Positions 1 through 9,509 of a stretch of 46,451 nt of DNA are shown here, in pieces. Positions within the stretch are counted from its first letter, which is position 1, and each line of letters starts with the position of its first letter. The stretch is from Ruminococcus sp. (GTDB taxonomy: Bacteria; Bacillota; Clostridia; Oscillospirales; Ruminococcaceae), in contig JAMPDU010000006.1 of assembly GCA_023665505.1 (NCBI GenBank), forward strand, positions 1 through 46,451. The letters run 5' to 3'. The notes below the pieces were generated by a model. The model searched no databases and was not told the DNA's origin. It saw only the letters and a list, made by a program, of their open reading frames with translations. Position numbers and translations under genes: made by a program.

Positions 1-91
1 TCTGCTCGATGTCGATTTTCAGACCCTTTTTCGGCAGGCGCATAAGTCCGAAACCCAGCTTTGGGGTGCTTTCTCCGAAATATTTTTCCAT
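1..91 (-). CDS. Aldo/keto reductase, N-terminal 30 codons only (partial)
   Basis: The start codon is the reverse-strand ATG at 89-91, preceded by a GGAGG ribosome site, and the frame runs off the left edge of the window. The visible residues MEKYFGESTPKLGFGLMRLP match the opening beta strand of aldo/keto reductases of the Fe-S-linked 'predicted oxidoreductase' group, where LGFGLMRLP is the first conserved block. It is the third gene of a reverse-strand run with the flavin reductase and the aldo/keto reductase just to its right, but a terminator-like hairpin (122-157) lies between, so it may be transcribed separately. The family is clear from the N-terminus. Substrate cannot be judged from 30 residues. 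Confidence 0.75.
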   Translation of the reverse strand, partial: MEKYFGESTPKLGFGLMRLPKKGLKIDIEQ

Positions 92-121
92 AATTTCCTC
101 CTTGCTTTTATTTAAAAATTT

Positions 122-157
122 CAGCCGAAATCCCGTCTTTCGGTAAGGTTTCGGCTG
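122..157 (-). terminator. Rho-independent terminator-like hairpin after the flavin reductase
   Basis: CAGCCGAAA and TTTCGGCTG form a stem. On the reverse strand the stem is followed by AAATTTTTAAATAAAAG, a U-rich tail. It sits 7 bases past the flavin reductase stop codon. Confidence 0.65.
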
Positions 158-163
158 TATAAT

Positions 164-739
164 TTAAGTTTTATCCATAAGCCCCGCGCCCGCGTTCCAA
201 GCCTTGCCGACCTTTTCGCCCGACACGTAATATCCCGACTGAAACTGGTCAAAAATCAACGCCGAAAGCTTAGCGGGATCAACCTTGCCGTTATTGGAAA
301 GGACGCTTTCCTCAGCGGCGGTGTTCACAATTTTGCCCACAACCGCATGGAGATTTTCCGTGCTGACGATTTCCGCAAGCTCGCACTCCATTACCACGGG
401 AAATTCCTCGATAACGGGGGCGTTTACAAATTCGCTTTTTCTCGCGTGATAACCCGTGCGCTCGAATTTGTCCGCCATTTTATTGCCCGTGGCAATGCCG
501 AAAAAGTCGGCAACGTCCATATGTGCGCTGTCCGCAAGGCTGACGGTGAATGCCTTTGACACGCGGATATTTTTTGTGGTTTTGTGCTCCTCGTCAATAA
601 AAAGCGCGATTTTGTCCATACCGCAAATCATTCCCCAAGCGGCGTTCATCGCGTCAACCTTGCCGTTTTCGTCGTAAGCCGCCACCATAAGCACGGGCAT
701 AGGGTAAACTGCGGGGACAACTCCTAAATTTTTCTTCAA
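164..739 (-). CDS. Flavin reductase-like (FMN-binding split-barrel) protein
   Basis: 191 residues, the usual size for the flavin reductase-like domain. It opens with KKNLGVVPAVYPMPVLMVA and continues with AMNAAWGMICGMDKIALFI. This is the typical pattern of small NAD(P)H:flavin oxidoreductase/flavoredoxin proteins, in which the VAAYDENGKVDAMN region contacts FMN. The start is TTG at 737-739, placed by a strong AAGGAGGG site; no ATG is better placed. It lies 12 bases after the stop of the aldo/keto reductase at 752-1603, so the two are almost certainly co-transcribed. A shared redox role using reduced flavin and NAD(P)H is an inference. The exact substrate is unknown. Confidence 0.85.
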   Translation of the reverse strand: MKKNLGVVPAVYPMPVLMVAAYDENGKVDAMNAAWGMICGMDKIALFIDEEHKTTKNIRVSKAFTVSLADSAHMDVADFFGIATGNKMADKFERTGYHARKSEFVNAPVIEEFPVVMECELAEIVSTENLHAVVGKIVNTAAEESVLSNNGKVDPAKLSALIFDQFQSGYYVSGEKVGKAWNAGAGLMDKT

Positions 740-751
740 AATGAGCCCTCC

Positions 752-1603
752 TTAATCGTGAATTTTCATACCGTGAAGCATTTTTACAAACGCAGGGTCG
801 CTGTGGTTCACTATCTCGCTGTGACCTATATCAAGAGCGGCAATTTCCTGCATTTCGCCGTCCGTAAGGGTGAAATCCCAAATATTAAAATTCTGCTCCA
901 TACGGTCTTTATGGGTGGATTTGGGGATTACAACAACGCCCCTCTGCACGTTCCAGCGCAAAGCCACCTGCGCCGCGCTTTTGCCGTGTTTTTCGCCTAT
1001 CGCGGAAAGAACGGGGTGGGTGAAAATGCCGTGCTTTCCCTCGGCGAACGGACCCCAAGCCTCGGGTACAACGCCGTATTCCTTCATTAATTTAAGCGCG
1101 TCCTCCTGTTGGAAAAACGGGTGCAGTTCAACCTGGTTTACGGCGGGAATAACTTCAACAGTTTCGCAAATATCGGTCAGCACGTGGGGATAGCAGTTGC
1201 TCACGCCGATTGCCTTTAATTTGCCGTCCTTGTAAGCCTCCTCCATAGCACGGTACGCGCCCATATAATCGCCGACAGGCTGGTGAATAAGATAGAGGTC
1301 GATATAGTCAAGCCCCAGCTTTGAAAACGAGGTTTGTATCGCTTTTTTCGCGCCCTCATAGCTTGCGTCCTGCACCCATAATTTAGTGGTAATAAAAAAC
1401 TCATTGCGAGGCACTTCCGATTTTGCTATAGCCGCGCCGACAGCCTCCTCGTTCATATACGCCGCCGCAGTGTCAATAAGCCGATAGCCCACGGAAACAG
1501 CGTCCAGCACCGCCTGTTCGCACACGGACGGGTCGGGTACTTGAAATACACCGAAGCCCTCCATTGGCATTTTTACTCCGTTGTTCAGTGTTACAAATTC
1601 CAT
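752..1603 (-). CDS. Aldo/keto reductase, 2,5-diketo-gluconate reductase-like
   Basis: 283 residues, the normal length for AKR family enzymes of the DkgA/YvgN type, which reduce aldehydes and ketones with NADPH in the cytoplasm. Visible family blocks are IDTAAAYMNEEAVG (catalytic Asp and Tyr, near residues 44-49), FFITTKLWV (catalytic Lys), DLYLIHQP (catalytic His), VNQVELHPFFQQ, and the cofactor loop VIPKSTHKDRMEQNF. All four tetrad residues appear present. The ATG has an AAAGGAG site 8 bases upstream. A -10 like TATAAT is visible on the reverse strand near 1658-1663. It is divergent from a LysR gene (1773-2624), which is the likely regulator, and is followed closely by the flavin reductase gene. 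Confidence 0.9.
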   Translation of the reverse strand: MEFVTLNNGVKMPMEGFGVFQVPDPSVCEQAVLDAVSVGYRLIDTAAAYMNEEAVGAAIAKSEVPRNEFFITTKLWVQDASYEGAKKAIQTSFSKLGLDYIDLYLIHQPVGDYMGAYRAMEEAYKDGKLKAIGVSNCYPHVLTDICETVEVIPAVNQVELHPFFQQEDALKLMKEYGVVPEAWGPFAEGKHGIFTHPVLSAIGEKHGKSAAQVALRWNVQRGVVVIPKSTHKDRMEQNFNIWDFTLTDGEMQEIAALDIGHSEIVNHSDPAFVKMLHGMKIHD

Positions 1604-1714
1604 AAAAATTTCTCCTTTGCAATTTATTTGGGTAACTTTTTATTGATTTCCTTTAAGATAATTATACAACGTTCTTTATAAAAAGTACAATACCAATTAT
1701 GAAATCTGCTATGC

Positions 1715-1743
1715 TTGACATGAATAGTGAAACGTGATATAAT
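1715..1743 (+). promoter_or_regulatory. Consensus sigma-A promoter for the LysR gene
   Basis: TTGACA at 1715-1720, a 17-base spacer and TATAAT at 1738-1743, a perfect consensus match. It is 29 bases upstream of the GTG start at 1773. The divergent aldo/keto reductase promoter region overlaps this interval, as is usual for LysR/target pairs. Confidence 0.85.
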
Positions 1744-1772
1744 AAAATAAAAACAGATAAGGAGGACTTTGC

Positions 1773-2624
1773 GTGATTGAAATATCTCAGCTTGAACAGC
1801 TTGCGGCGTTTGCGGAATACGGTACGCTTTCCAAAGCCGCCGAGGAATTGTTTATCTCCCAGCCCACTCTGACCCGCGCTATGCAGAAAATCGAGGAGGA
1901 ATTCCGCGTACCGCTGTTCGAGCATAAAAAGAACAAGCTGACCCTTAATGAAAACGGTCAGCTTGCGGTAGAGTATGCAAAAAAGGTATTGAACGACTGC
2001 CGCGATATGGTAAACCGCGTGCGGGCTTTCGACAGAGCGGCGCATACAATTCTTGTGGGTTCCTGCGCCCCCGCGCCCCTTTGGAGTCTGCTGCCGATGC
2101 TTTCAAACGCCTATCCCGATTTAACGGTCGGCTCGGAAATAAGGGAAATTGAACGCCTTTCCGAGGGGCTGAGGGAAAATTTTTACCAAATAATCATTTT
2201 GCCGCAAAACCCCGAAAATCCCGATTGGGACGCCGTTCCCTGCGGAGAGGAGCATTTGTATTTTTCCCTGCCGAAATCTCATAGGCTTTCGGGCGCAAGC
2301 GGACTTTATATGAAAGACCTTGACGGCGAAAATATGCTGCTGTTTTCCGAGATCGGCTTTTGGCACGACTTGACGGTACGCAAAATGCCCAACTCGCGGT
2401 TTCTGCTGCAAAACGAACGGTTCGCTTTCAACGAGCTTGTAAGCTGTTCGGTGATGCCGTCCTTTACCTCCGATATTGCGCTCGAACATCCCGAACTGCA
2501 CCCGCAGAATACGGACAGGGTTAATATTCCGATTTTGGACGAGGAAGCGAATGTGACTTACTGCTGCTGTTACCCGAAAAAGAACGCGGATAAAGTGAAA
2601 TTTTTTATCAGACAGCTTATATAA
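1773..2624 (+). CDS. LysR-family transcriptional regulator
   Basis: 283 residues. The N-terminal winged HTH is plain: LEQLAAFAEYGTLSKAAEEL followed by FISQPTLTRAMQKIEEEF, with the usual LysR spacing. The remainder is a substrate-binding, type 2 periplasmic-like effector domain. The start is GTG at 1773, placed by the AAGGAGG site 7 bases upstream. It is transcribed divergently from the aldo/keto reductase/flavin reductase pair, so by LysR convention it probably activates that operon in response to a small molecule. The effector is unknown. The gene ends 26 bases before the convergent aldo/keto reductase stop, with no clear terminator between. Confidence 0.92.
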   Translation: MIEISQLEQLAAFAEYGTLSKAAEELFISQPTLTRAMQKIEEEFRVPLFEHKKNKLTLNENGQLAVEYAKKVLNDCRDMVNRVRAFDRAAHTILVGSCAPAPLWSLLPMLSNAYPDLTVGSEIREIERLSEGLRENFYQIIILPQNPENPDWDAVPCGEEHLYFSLPKSHRLSGASGLYMKDLDGENMLLFSEIGFWHDLTVRKMPNSRFLLQNERFAFNELVSCSVMPSFTSDIALEHPELHPQNTDRVNIPILDEEANVTYCCCYPKKNADKVKFFIRQLI

Positions 2625-2649
2625 TCGCCGTAAGTTCGGCAAGAAATAT

Positions 2650-4797
<2,148 letters not shown>

Positions 4798-4851
4798 AAA
4801 ATCACTCCTCCGAAATATTCTCTGATACCATTATAAACCAAAAAAGACCTC

Positions 4852-4898
4852 TTGAGAAGTCTCTTTTAGTTCATCAGTATATACCTTTGGGTTAATAC
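4852..4898. repeat. ~47-bp dispersed repeat, copy A (possible operator)
   Basis: Nearly identical (about 42 of 47 bases) to 6077-6123. The core is TTTTAGTTCATCAGTATA followed by the palindrome-like ACCTTTGGGT. On the reverse strand it lies just upstream of the lipoprotein esterase gene, with a short hairpin (AGACCTC/GAAGTCT) next to it. A shared operator or leader is plausible, since the two copies bracket the LysR gene. Confidence 0.6.
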
Positions 4899-4918
4899 TC
4901 GGAGCAATTTTTTATGCC

Positions 4919-5812
4919 TTAATCACGCGCCGCCTTTTTCGCCGCGTTAAGGAATTTTTTCACCTTTTTGGACGGCTTCGGCGAGTGCAGCAAGCCGTAG
5001 GGAATACTATGCTCCCACTCCACGGGGATAACCTTTAAAAGCGGGTGGACGTTCGCCCAGCCCGAAATTGCCAGCAGGACGTCGCTGCCGTTTTCGCAGC
5101 GGTTGAAAATGTCCATACTGTAAAAATCAAAATCCACAACATTTATTTGACCGTGGTTCTGCCACAAATCGTCCCGCAAATCGTCAACATATCTGCTCCA
5201 TTCACGCCGCATTAAAAGCAGGTTTTCGCCGTACAAATCCTCAACCGTCAGTTTATTTTTCGCCGCAAGCCTATGGTGCACCGAAACCGCGCAGCAAAAG
5301 GGTTCGCGGGACAGCTCAAGTCCCGAACAGTTTCGGAAATCAAGCATTTTCTCATCGAAAATACCGCCTATAACGTCGATATTTTTTCCTAAATTTGCGA
5401 GAATTTCCCGCGCGTTTTCGGGGGTATTTTCAAAGGGAATTATCTGAAATTTTATGTTGGGGCAGTACTCTTGAATTTTGTCCCAAAGGGGCATTAAAAG
5501 CTGGGCGGGGGTCATTGGGGACGTGCCTATGCGGATAATATCCGCATCCTCGTGCATAGCGTTTTTCGCCCTTGTGACGGAATTTCGGCAGTAGCTGATG
5601 ATGTACTTCGCGTCTTGATAAAGCGACTTTCCCGCCTTTGTGAGAGTGAGCCCGCGGTGGGTTCTGTCGAAAAGCTTAACGCCGAGGGTTTCCTCCAAAA
5701 GATTTATCTGCTTAATGACCGCCGTGGGCGTGATAAAAAGCTCCTCGGACGCCTTGTTGAAACTGCCTGCGTCCGCAACCTTTAAAAATGTTTCAAGCTG
5801 GGGATTGTACAT
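4919..5812 (-). CDS. LysR-family transcriptional regulator
   Basis: 297 residues from the ATG at 5812; a longer reading frame to 5878 begins with non-LysR sequence. The N-terminal HTH is canonical: LETFLKVADAGSFNKASEEL then FITPTAVIKQINLLEETL and GVKLFDRTHRGLTLTKAG. The C-terminal half is the LysR effector-binding domain, with a Met/Trp-rich stretch. The nearest ribosome-like sequence (GGGACGG) is weak. It lies between two copies of a ~47-bp repeat and is co-directional with the disrupted esterase gene, which starts 120 bases beyond its stop. Regulation of the esterase and neighbouring aldo/keto reductase is inferred from location only. Confidence 0.9.
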   Translation of the reverse strand: MYNPQLETFLKVADAGSFNKASEELFITPTAVIKQINLLEETLGVKLFDRTHRGLTLTKAGKSLYQDAKYIISYCRNSVTRAKNAMHEDADIIRIGTSPMTPAQLLMPLWDKIQEYCPNIKFQIIPFENTPENAREILANLGKNIDVIGGIFDEKMLDFRNCSGLELSREPFCCAVSVHHRLAAKNKLTVEDLYGENLLLMRREWSRYVDDLRDDLWQNHGQINVVDFDFYSMDIFNRCENGSDVLLAISGWANVHPLLKVIPVEWEHSIPYGLLHSPKPSKKVKKFLNAAKKAARD

Positions 5813-5917
5813 AAATTTCACCGTCCCTGCAAATTTTACTGTTGTATAAATTATAGCATTTTTTGGAGTAAATGGCAAGGGGTTTGGGGAAATTTCAGCG
5901 TTTTGTCACAATAAATA

Positions 5918-5955
5918 AAACAAGAAAGCCGATATTAGAACCGACTTTCTTGTTT
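5918..5955 (-). terminator. Strong hairpin upstream of the LysR gene, probable terminator of a lost gene
   Basis: AACAAGAAAG and CTTTCTTGTT form a 13-base stem with a short loop. On the reverse strand it is followed by TTATTTATTG, so it would stop reverse transcription arriving from the degraded gene tail at 5977-6042. Confidence 0.6.
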
Positions 5956-5976
5956 CGAGGGATGAGATGTATATAG

Positions 5977-6042
5977 TCAATCGGCAGTTACGCCGAAGGA
6001 CTGGCAGATTTCAACCGTTTTCCGAATAACATCAAATACGGT
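5977..6042 (-). pseudogene. Possible 3' remnant of a deleted gene (about 21 codons)
   Basis: On the reverse strand a frame ending TGA at 5977-5979 encodes VFDVIRKTVEICQSFGVTAD, which has the composition and helix periodicity of a genuine protein C-terminus. It is followed at once by a terminator hairpin (5918-5955). Upstream of it the frame is closed, and after a short gap comes repeat copy B, which in copy A sits in front of the esterase gene. I therefore read this as a promoter and terminator with most of the gene between them deleted. The protein family cannot be named from so few residues. Confidence 0.3.
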
Positions 6043-6076
6043 TTACTTAATTTAAGTATACACCATATTCTGCCTT

Positions 6077-6123
6077 TTGAGAAGTAACTTTTAGTTCATC
6101 AGTATAAACCTTTAGGTATTAAC
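6077..6123. repeat. ~47-bp dispersed repeat, copy B (possible operator)
   Basis: Second copy of the 4852-4898 repeat, with core TTTTAGTTCATCAGTATA followed by the palindrome ACCTTTAGGT. The pair flanks the LysR gene in direct orientation. The rest of 6124-6280 shows only an AT-rich leader with a TATAAT-like -10 near 6234 for the recombinase gene. Confidence 0.6.
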
Positions 6124-6280
6124 TTATGGCAAAACTTGTAAATTCGCAAGATTATACACCGTTTTCCCGTTTTTCCGAGCCTATAGGGAAAATTATACTA
6201 ATGCTTTTTGTAACGTAAACAGCCCGCAAAATGCTATAATATACATAACAAAATTTTCCAAAAGTAAAGGAGGTCACAAT

Positions 6281-6852
6281 ATGTCAAAAATAGGCTACAT
6301 AAGGGTTTCAAGCGTAGGACAGGAGACCGCGCGGCAGAACCAGCTGATGAAAGATTTAGGCGTTGAAAAAGTCTTTTCGGAAAAGCTATCGGGCAAGACG
6401 GCGGACAGACCCGAACTTCAGAATATGCTCAAGTATATTCGTGAGGACGACGTGCTGTACGTTGAAAGTATTTCCCGTTTGTCACGTTCAATTCGCGACC
6501 TGCTGAAAATCGTTGACACGCTGAACAGCAAAGGCGTTAAGCTCGTGAGCTGCAAAGAGGCTCTTGATACGGGCACACCACAAGGGCGCTTTCGATATTC
6601 GCCGCCCTTGCCGAACTGGAGCGCGAACAGACATTGCAGCGGCAAAAAGAGGGCATCGAAATTGCTAAGGCGGCTGGCGTGTACAAGGGAAAACAATTTC
6701 GACGAATTGATGATAAACAGTTTCAGCAATTGTACAGCAAGTGGTCTGACAAAGAAATTACAGCCGCCGAATTTGGACGGCGTTCGGGGCTTGCACCAAG
6801 TACATTATACAGGCGTATCAACCATTATCAAGAAACAGGAAAAATTAATTAA
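6281..6852 (+). pseudogene. Serine recombinase (resolvase/invertase), frameshifted
   Basis: The N-terminal frame from ATG 6281 (AAAGGAGGT site 8 bases upstream) gives SKIGYIRVSSVGQETARQNQ with the catalytic Ser of the RVS motif. It continues through SISRLSRSIRDLLKIVDTLN to EALDTGTPQGRF, where it leaves the family. The family sequence resumes in another frame as IFAALAELEREQTLQRQKEG, then a linker and a C-terminal HTH (FGRRSGLAPSTLYRRINHYQ) ending at 6852. Resolvases normally read GRFMLTIFAALAELER here, and the DNA lacks just the 7 bases needed between TTT and CGATATTC. The catalytic and DNA-binding halves are otherwise intact, so this looks like a recent single deletion. A hairpin terminator follows. 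Confidence 0.85.
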
Positions 6853-6859
6853 CACTACG

Positions 6860-6893
6860 GATTCCAGACGAAAGTTTGGAATCCATTTTTTAT
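6860..6893 (+). terminator. Rho-independent terminator of the recombinase gene
   Basis: GGATTCCAGAC and GTTTGGAATCC form the stem with a GAAA loop, followed by ATTTTTTATTT. It starts 8 bases past the recombinase stop. Confidence 0.85.
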
Positions 6894-6906
6894 TTGCTAA
6901 AATGAG

Positions 6907-7016
6907 TATTAAATGTGTATTGATTACAGCATTAATACAGCAAATATTATTAAAGCGGACACCGCTTGAGGCTAATGCTGTATTAAATGCGCATTGATTA
7001 CAGCATTAATACAGCA
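6907..7016. repeat. Two 36-bp direct repeats with an internal inverted repeat
   Basis: 6907-6942 and 6981-7016 match at 34 of 36 bases (TATTAAATG..., ending ATTACAGCATTAATACAGCA). The segment TAATGCTGTATTAA near 6973-6986 is the inverse of TTAATACAGCATT at the end of the second copy, so the block can also fold. There is no coding potential. Function unknown. Confidence 0.7.
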
Positions 7017-7068
7017 TTTAAATAGCTCATATTTTTGGCAAAACTGCTTAACTGAAAACTGACGATTA

Positions 7069-7243
7069 GCGAAGCCGAATATGCAGCTTTTATCAGCGAA
7101 GCAGTCTGAGGGCAAAACTGAGAACTACTCCTGTTCTTTGGCGAAGCACCCCCTCGCGAAGCCACTCCTCGTTCTTTAGCGAAGCGTTTTCGGCAAAATA
7201 TTGAGCGTAAAAAGATGTGCGTTTTTTGAGATTTTTGCGAAGC
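7069..7243. repeat. Field of six GCGAAGC heptamers in non-coding DNA
   Basis: GCGAAGC occurs at 7069, 7096, 7141, 7156, 7179 and 7237, within 175 bases and all in the same orientation. GCGAAGC is a known, exceptionally stable DNA mini-hairpin (a GC stem with a GAA loop). The surrounding segment 6894-7400 contains no supported gene. Confidence 0.6.
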
Positions 7244-7400
7244 GAAAAAAGCACATAAAAAATTCCCTGCAAAGCCTTTCGGTATGGTACTTGCAGAACT
7301 TTTCATTTCGCATGGAGGAGCTGTTTCGAGAGCATTAAAAACAGGTTAGGAATTATGTCGAAGTGCTGTTATAATTAAACGAAACTGATTATATTGCGAA

Positions 7401-7438
7401 AACACCGCCTCTCACAATCAATGTGAGGGCGGTGTTTT
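7401..7438 (-). terminator. Terminator of the LRR gene (bidirectional form)
   Basis: AACACCGCC and GGCGGTGTT with inner CTCACA/TGTGAG make a long stem, with T runs on the right and a weaker one on the left. It abuts the LRR stop codon at 7438. Confidence 0.85.
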
Positions 7439-8460
7439 TATTCATCAAAAGCCAAATTCCAGTCCTCGTCCGTAATATAATACGGCGGGATAATTTTTTC
7501 CCGTTCAGTTCCTCTGAAAATATGCTTGTATATTGTGAGGTCTGTTGTCCGCGACAAGTCTATGCTTTGAGGGTTGCAGTACGCAAAAGCGTAATCGCCT
7601 ATATTTTTTACGTGGTCGATATTTTCTATATTTTCCAGCTTGCTGCACAAAAAACATTCGCGGGGAATTTCGCTGCAGCCGCTCGGCCAGATGATTTTTC
7701 GTATATCACAATTCGCAAAAGCTCTTCGCCCGATTTTGGTAACATTCTCAATCCCCGAAATTTCCCTCAAACTGCTTGCGTTAAAGCAACCCTCGGATAT
7801 TTCCAAACAATTTCGCGGCCAAACTATTTTCTGTATTTTGCTTTTTGAAAATACAAAAGGTTCAATCCGCGTAACGTTTTCAATGCCAGTAAGCACTTTT
7901 AACTTTGTGAAATTAAAGCACCCATGAGGAATAGCTGTGCAGAATTTCGGCCATTTTATTTCCTCAATCTGACTTTGATTAAACGCCTCCCAGCCGATTT
8001 CGGTAACATTTTCAATATTTGTAATCGTCCTCAGGCGGCTTTTTCTGAAACAGCATTCGGGAATAGTGCGGCAATTTTCTGGCCAGATGAAATCCTCAAT
8101 GCAGGATTCATCAAAAGCAAACGCGCTCACTTTTTCAATATGCTTTGTATTCATCAAGATTTTTAGCGTACAATTTTTAAAACAATCTTCGGGAATGACT
8201 TTACAGCCGCCAGACCATCGCACTTCGTCAACTGTTGCATTTCTGAATGCACCCTCGGAGATTTCGGTTATTTCATCGGGAATTACCACACGCTTGTATT
8301 CGCCCTTTAAGAATTCCGCACCGAGTTTTTGTATAGTTTCACCGTTCGGCAATACCTTTGGAATTACGACTTTGCAAGACGCGCCAGTATTGCACATTGA
8401 ACACAAAACGCCGCTATCAATTTCAAGTTCGAGATTTTTGTACATTACTTTGTGTTTCAT
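7438..8460 (-). CDS. BspA-type leucine-rich repeat protein (LRR_5), cytoplasmic
   Basis: 340 residues built almost wholly of repeats of about 45 residues. Each has two parts: a WPxxCxxIPxxCF half (for example WPENCRTIPECCF, WPKFCTAIPHGCF, WPSGCSEIPRECF) and an IENVTxIGxxAF half. This is the BspA/LRR_5 pattern used for protein-protein contacts. Unlike most BspA proteins there is no signal peptide, lipobox or dockerin; the N-terminus (KHKVMYKNLELEIDSGVLC) looks intracellular. The paired Cys of every WP half are conserved, which is notable. The start ATG at 8460 is preceded by AAAGGAGGC. It is a single-gene unit with its own terminator. The partner is unknown. Confidence 0.8.
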   Translation of the reverse strand: MKHKVMYKNLELEIDSGVLCSMCNTGASCKVVIPKVLPNGETIQKLGAEFLKGEYKRVVIPDEITEISEGAFRNATVDEVRWSGGCKVIPEDCFKNCTLKILMNTKHIEKVSAFAFDESCIEDFIWPENCRTIPECCFRKSRLRTITNIENVTEIGWEAFNQSQIEEIKWPKFCTAIPHGCFNFTKLKVLTGIENVTRIEPFVFSKSKIQKIVWPRNCLEISEGCFNASSLREISGIENVTKIGRRAFANCDIRKIIWPSGCSEIPRECFLCSKLENIENIDHVKNIGDYAFAYCNPQSIDLSRTTDLTIYKHIFRGTEREKIIPPYYITDEDWNLAFDE

Positions 8461-8543
8461 TTTTGCCTCCTTTACTTTGGTAATATTTGTAATTATTATA
8501 TCAACTGGTTATTTATGAAATAAACCAAAGGCTATATAAAGCA

Positions 8544-8583
8544 AAACAAGCCGCCCTCCGAAGTAATGGAGAACGGCTTGTTT
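8544..8583 (-). terminator. Rho-independent terminator after the XRE gene
   Basis: AAACAAGCCG and CGGCTTGTTT pair, with inner CCTCC/GGAG. It lies downstream of the reverse-strand XRE gene ending at 8615. Confidence 0.8.
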
Positions 8584-8614
8584 AATCTATATAACGCTTA
8601 AGCGGCTATGAAAA

Positions 8615-8863
8615 TTAAAAACTGGAGTAATCATTTTCCCCGCGTAAAAGGTCGTCAACGGAAACCTCCAAAGCTTGAGCCAAAGCAATCAAAATCGGCA
8701 GCGAGGGGTATCGGAAACCCCGTTCATATTTTGAAACCATTTGATTTGAAATTTTGCAAATATCGGCTAACTCCGTTTCGTTCAGTCCCTTAGCCTTGCG
8801 GTAATAGTGCAGATTACCGCTGAAACCGTGTGCGGGACGTTCTTTGATTATGTATTCGGTCAT
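8615..8863 (-). CDS. Small XRE/Cro-type HTH regulator
   Basis: 82 residues. One helix-turn-helix of the lambda-repressor class fills residues 16-72: LHYYRKAKGLNETELADICK, then ISNQMVSKYERGFRYPSLPI and LIALAQALEVSVDDLL. There is no sensory domain. The ATG at 8863 has an AGAAAAGAGGAAAT ribosome region. It is monocistronic with its own terminator. No adjacent toxin, phage or restriction gene identifies a target. The region upstream (8864-9327) is AT-rich and may hold its operator. Confidence 0.88.
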   Translation of the reverse strand: MTEYIIKERPAHGFSGNLHYYRKAKGLNETELADICKISNQMVSKYERGFRYPSLPILIALAQALEVSVDDLLRGENDYSSF

Positions 8864-9327
8864 AGCATTTCCTCTTTTCTCGTTTTATTTTTTCCACCGC
8901 TATTATACCACAAAACCGCCTTTTGGCAAAATTATTGCTAAAAACAGATGATAAAAACGGTAAACACACTCAGCCTTGTCAGCCTGCATAGGATAGCGAA
9001 TTTTTACACATGGCGTCTTTTTGAATATTCCGATATGATTGACAAGCATATAGTTTCTGATGAACTGTTTTTTATCCATACTGCTCTCTACAGCTTTGCC
9101 GTAGATATAGGAAATCATACAGGATACCTTGAGGCTCTGATGACCCGCGAGGGTATAAGTTTTACCCAAATAAAAGTGTAAAGCGGTGCTTGATGCTGAA
9201 ATCGAAAACAACCCCCGCCTTGGCTTAATGCCTTGGCGGGGTTTGTTGTCAGTGGTTCTTGAAACCGCCGAGGGCGTCGTTTATTTGCTGACTTTCAAAA
9301 AAATTCGGAAAAATTTTAAAAAACCTC
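8864..9327. other. 464-bp stretch without a supported gene
   Basis: Overlapping frames exist on both strands (for example 8948-9181 forward, 77 codons), but none has a convincing ribosome site or recognisable motif, and each blocks the other. The one firm signal is a forward terminator hairpin at 9207-9247. Confidence 0.5.
9207..9247 (+). terminator. Strong forward terminator with no assigned gene
   Basis: AACAACCCCCGCC pairs with GGCGGGGTTTGTT, with inner GGC/GCC around TTAAT. It implies a transcript entering from the left. The only candidate is the weak frame 8948-9181. Confidence 0.8.
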
Positions 9328-9356
9328 TTGACAAATCGGAAACGGCGGTATATAAT
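9328..9356 (+). promoter_or_regulatory. Consensus promoter for excisionase/integrase
   Basis: TTGACA 9328-9333, a 17-base spacer and TATAAT 9351-9356. About 150 bases of leader follow before the xis start. Confidence 0.85.
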
Positions 9357-9394
9357 ATAAACATAATGATTTCCATTTGAGAAGTATTTATTCG

Positions 9395-9469
9395 GACACA
9401 GTTAGACGGTCTAACTATGTCAGAATGGTGCTCCTCTGTTTTTTTACCCCCGTGCAGGGGAAACAGAGG
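9395..9469 (+). promoter_or_regulatory. Structured leader upstream of xis: two strong inverted repeats
   Basis: The first is an almost perfect 27-base palindrome, GACACAGTTAGAC against GTCTAACTATGTC (9395-9421). The second, 9433-9469, pairs CCTCTGTTT with AAACAGAGG around an inner CCCC/GGGG hairpin. Both lie between the promoter and the excisionase ribosome site. They could be an operator, an RNA attenuator, or integrase arm sites. Confidence 0.55.
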
Positions 9470-9509
9470 TTCACCGAAAATTTAATACTGTGAAGGAGGT
9501 CATTATTTT

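Noticed and set aside
6907..7016. CRISPR array
   Set aside because: Only two repeat copies, spacing about 38 bases but no further units and no cas genes anywhere in the window.
6998..7306. Reverse-strand 102-codon frame
   Set aside because: Low complexity Ser/Arg/Lys sequence created by the GCGAAGC repeats, with no ribosome site or motif.
8948..9181. Forward 77-codon frame (and overlapping reverse frame 8903-9211)
   Set aside because: No ribosome site, no motif, and two competing frames. Kept only as a note because a strong terminator follows.
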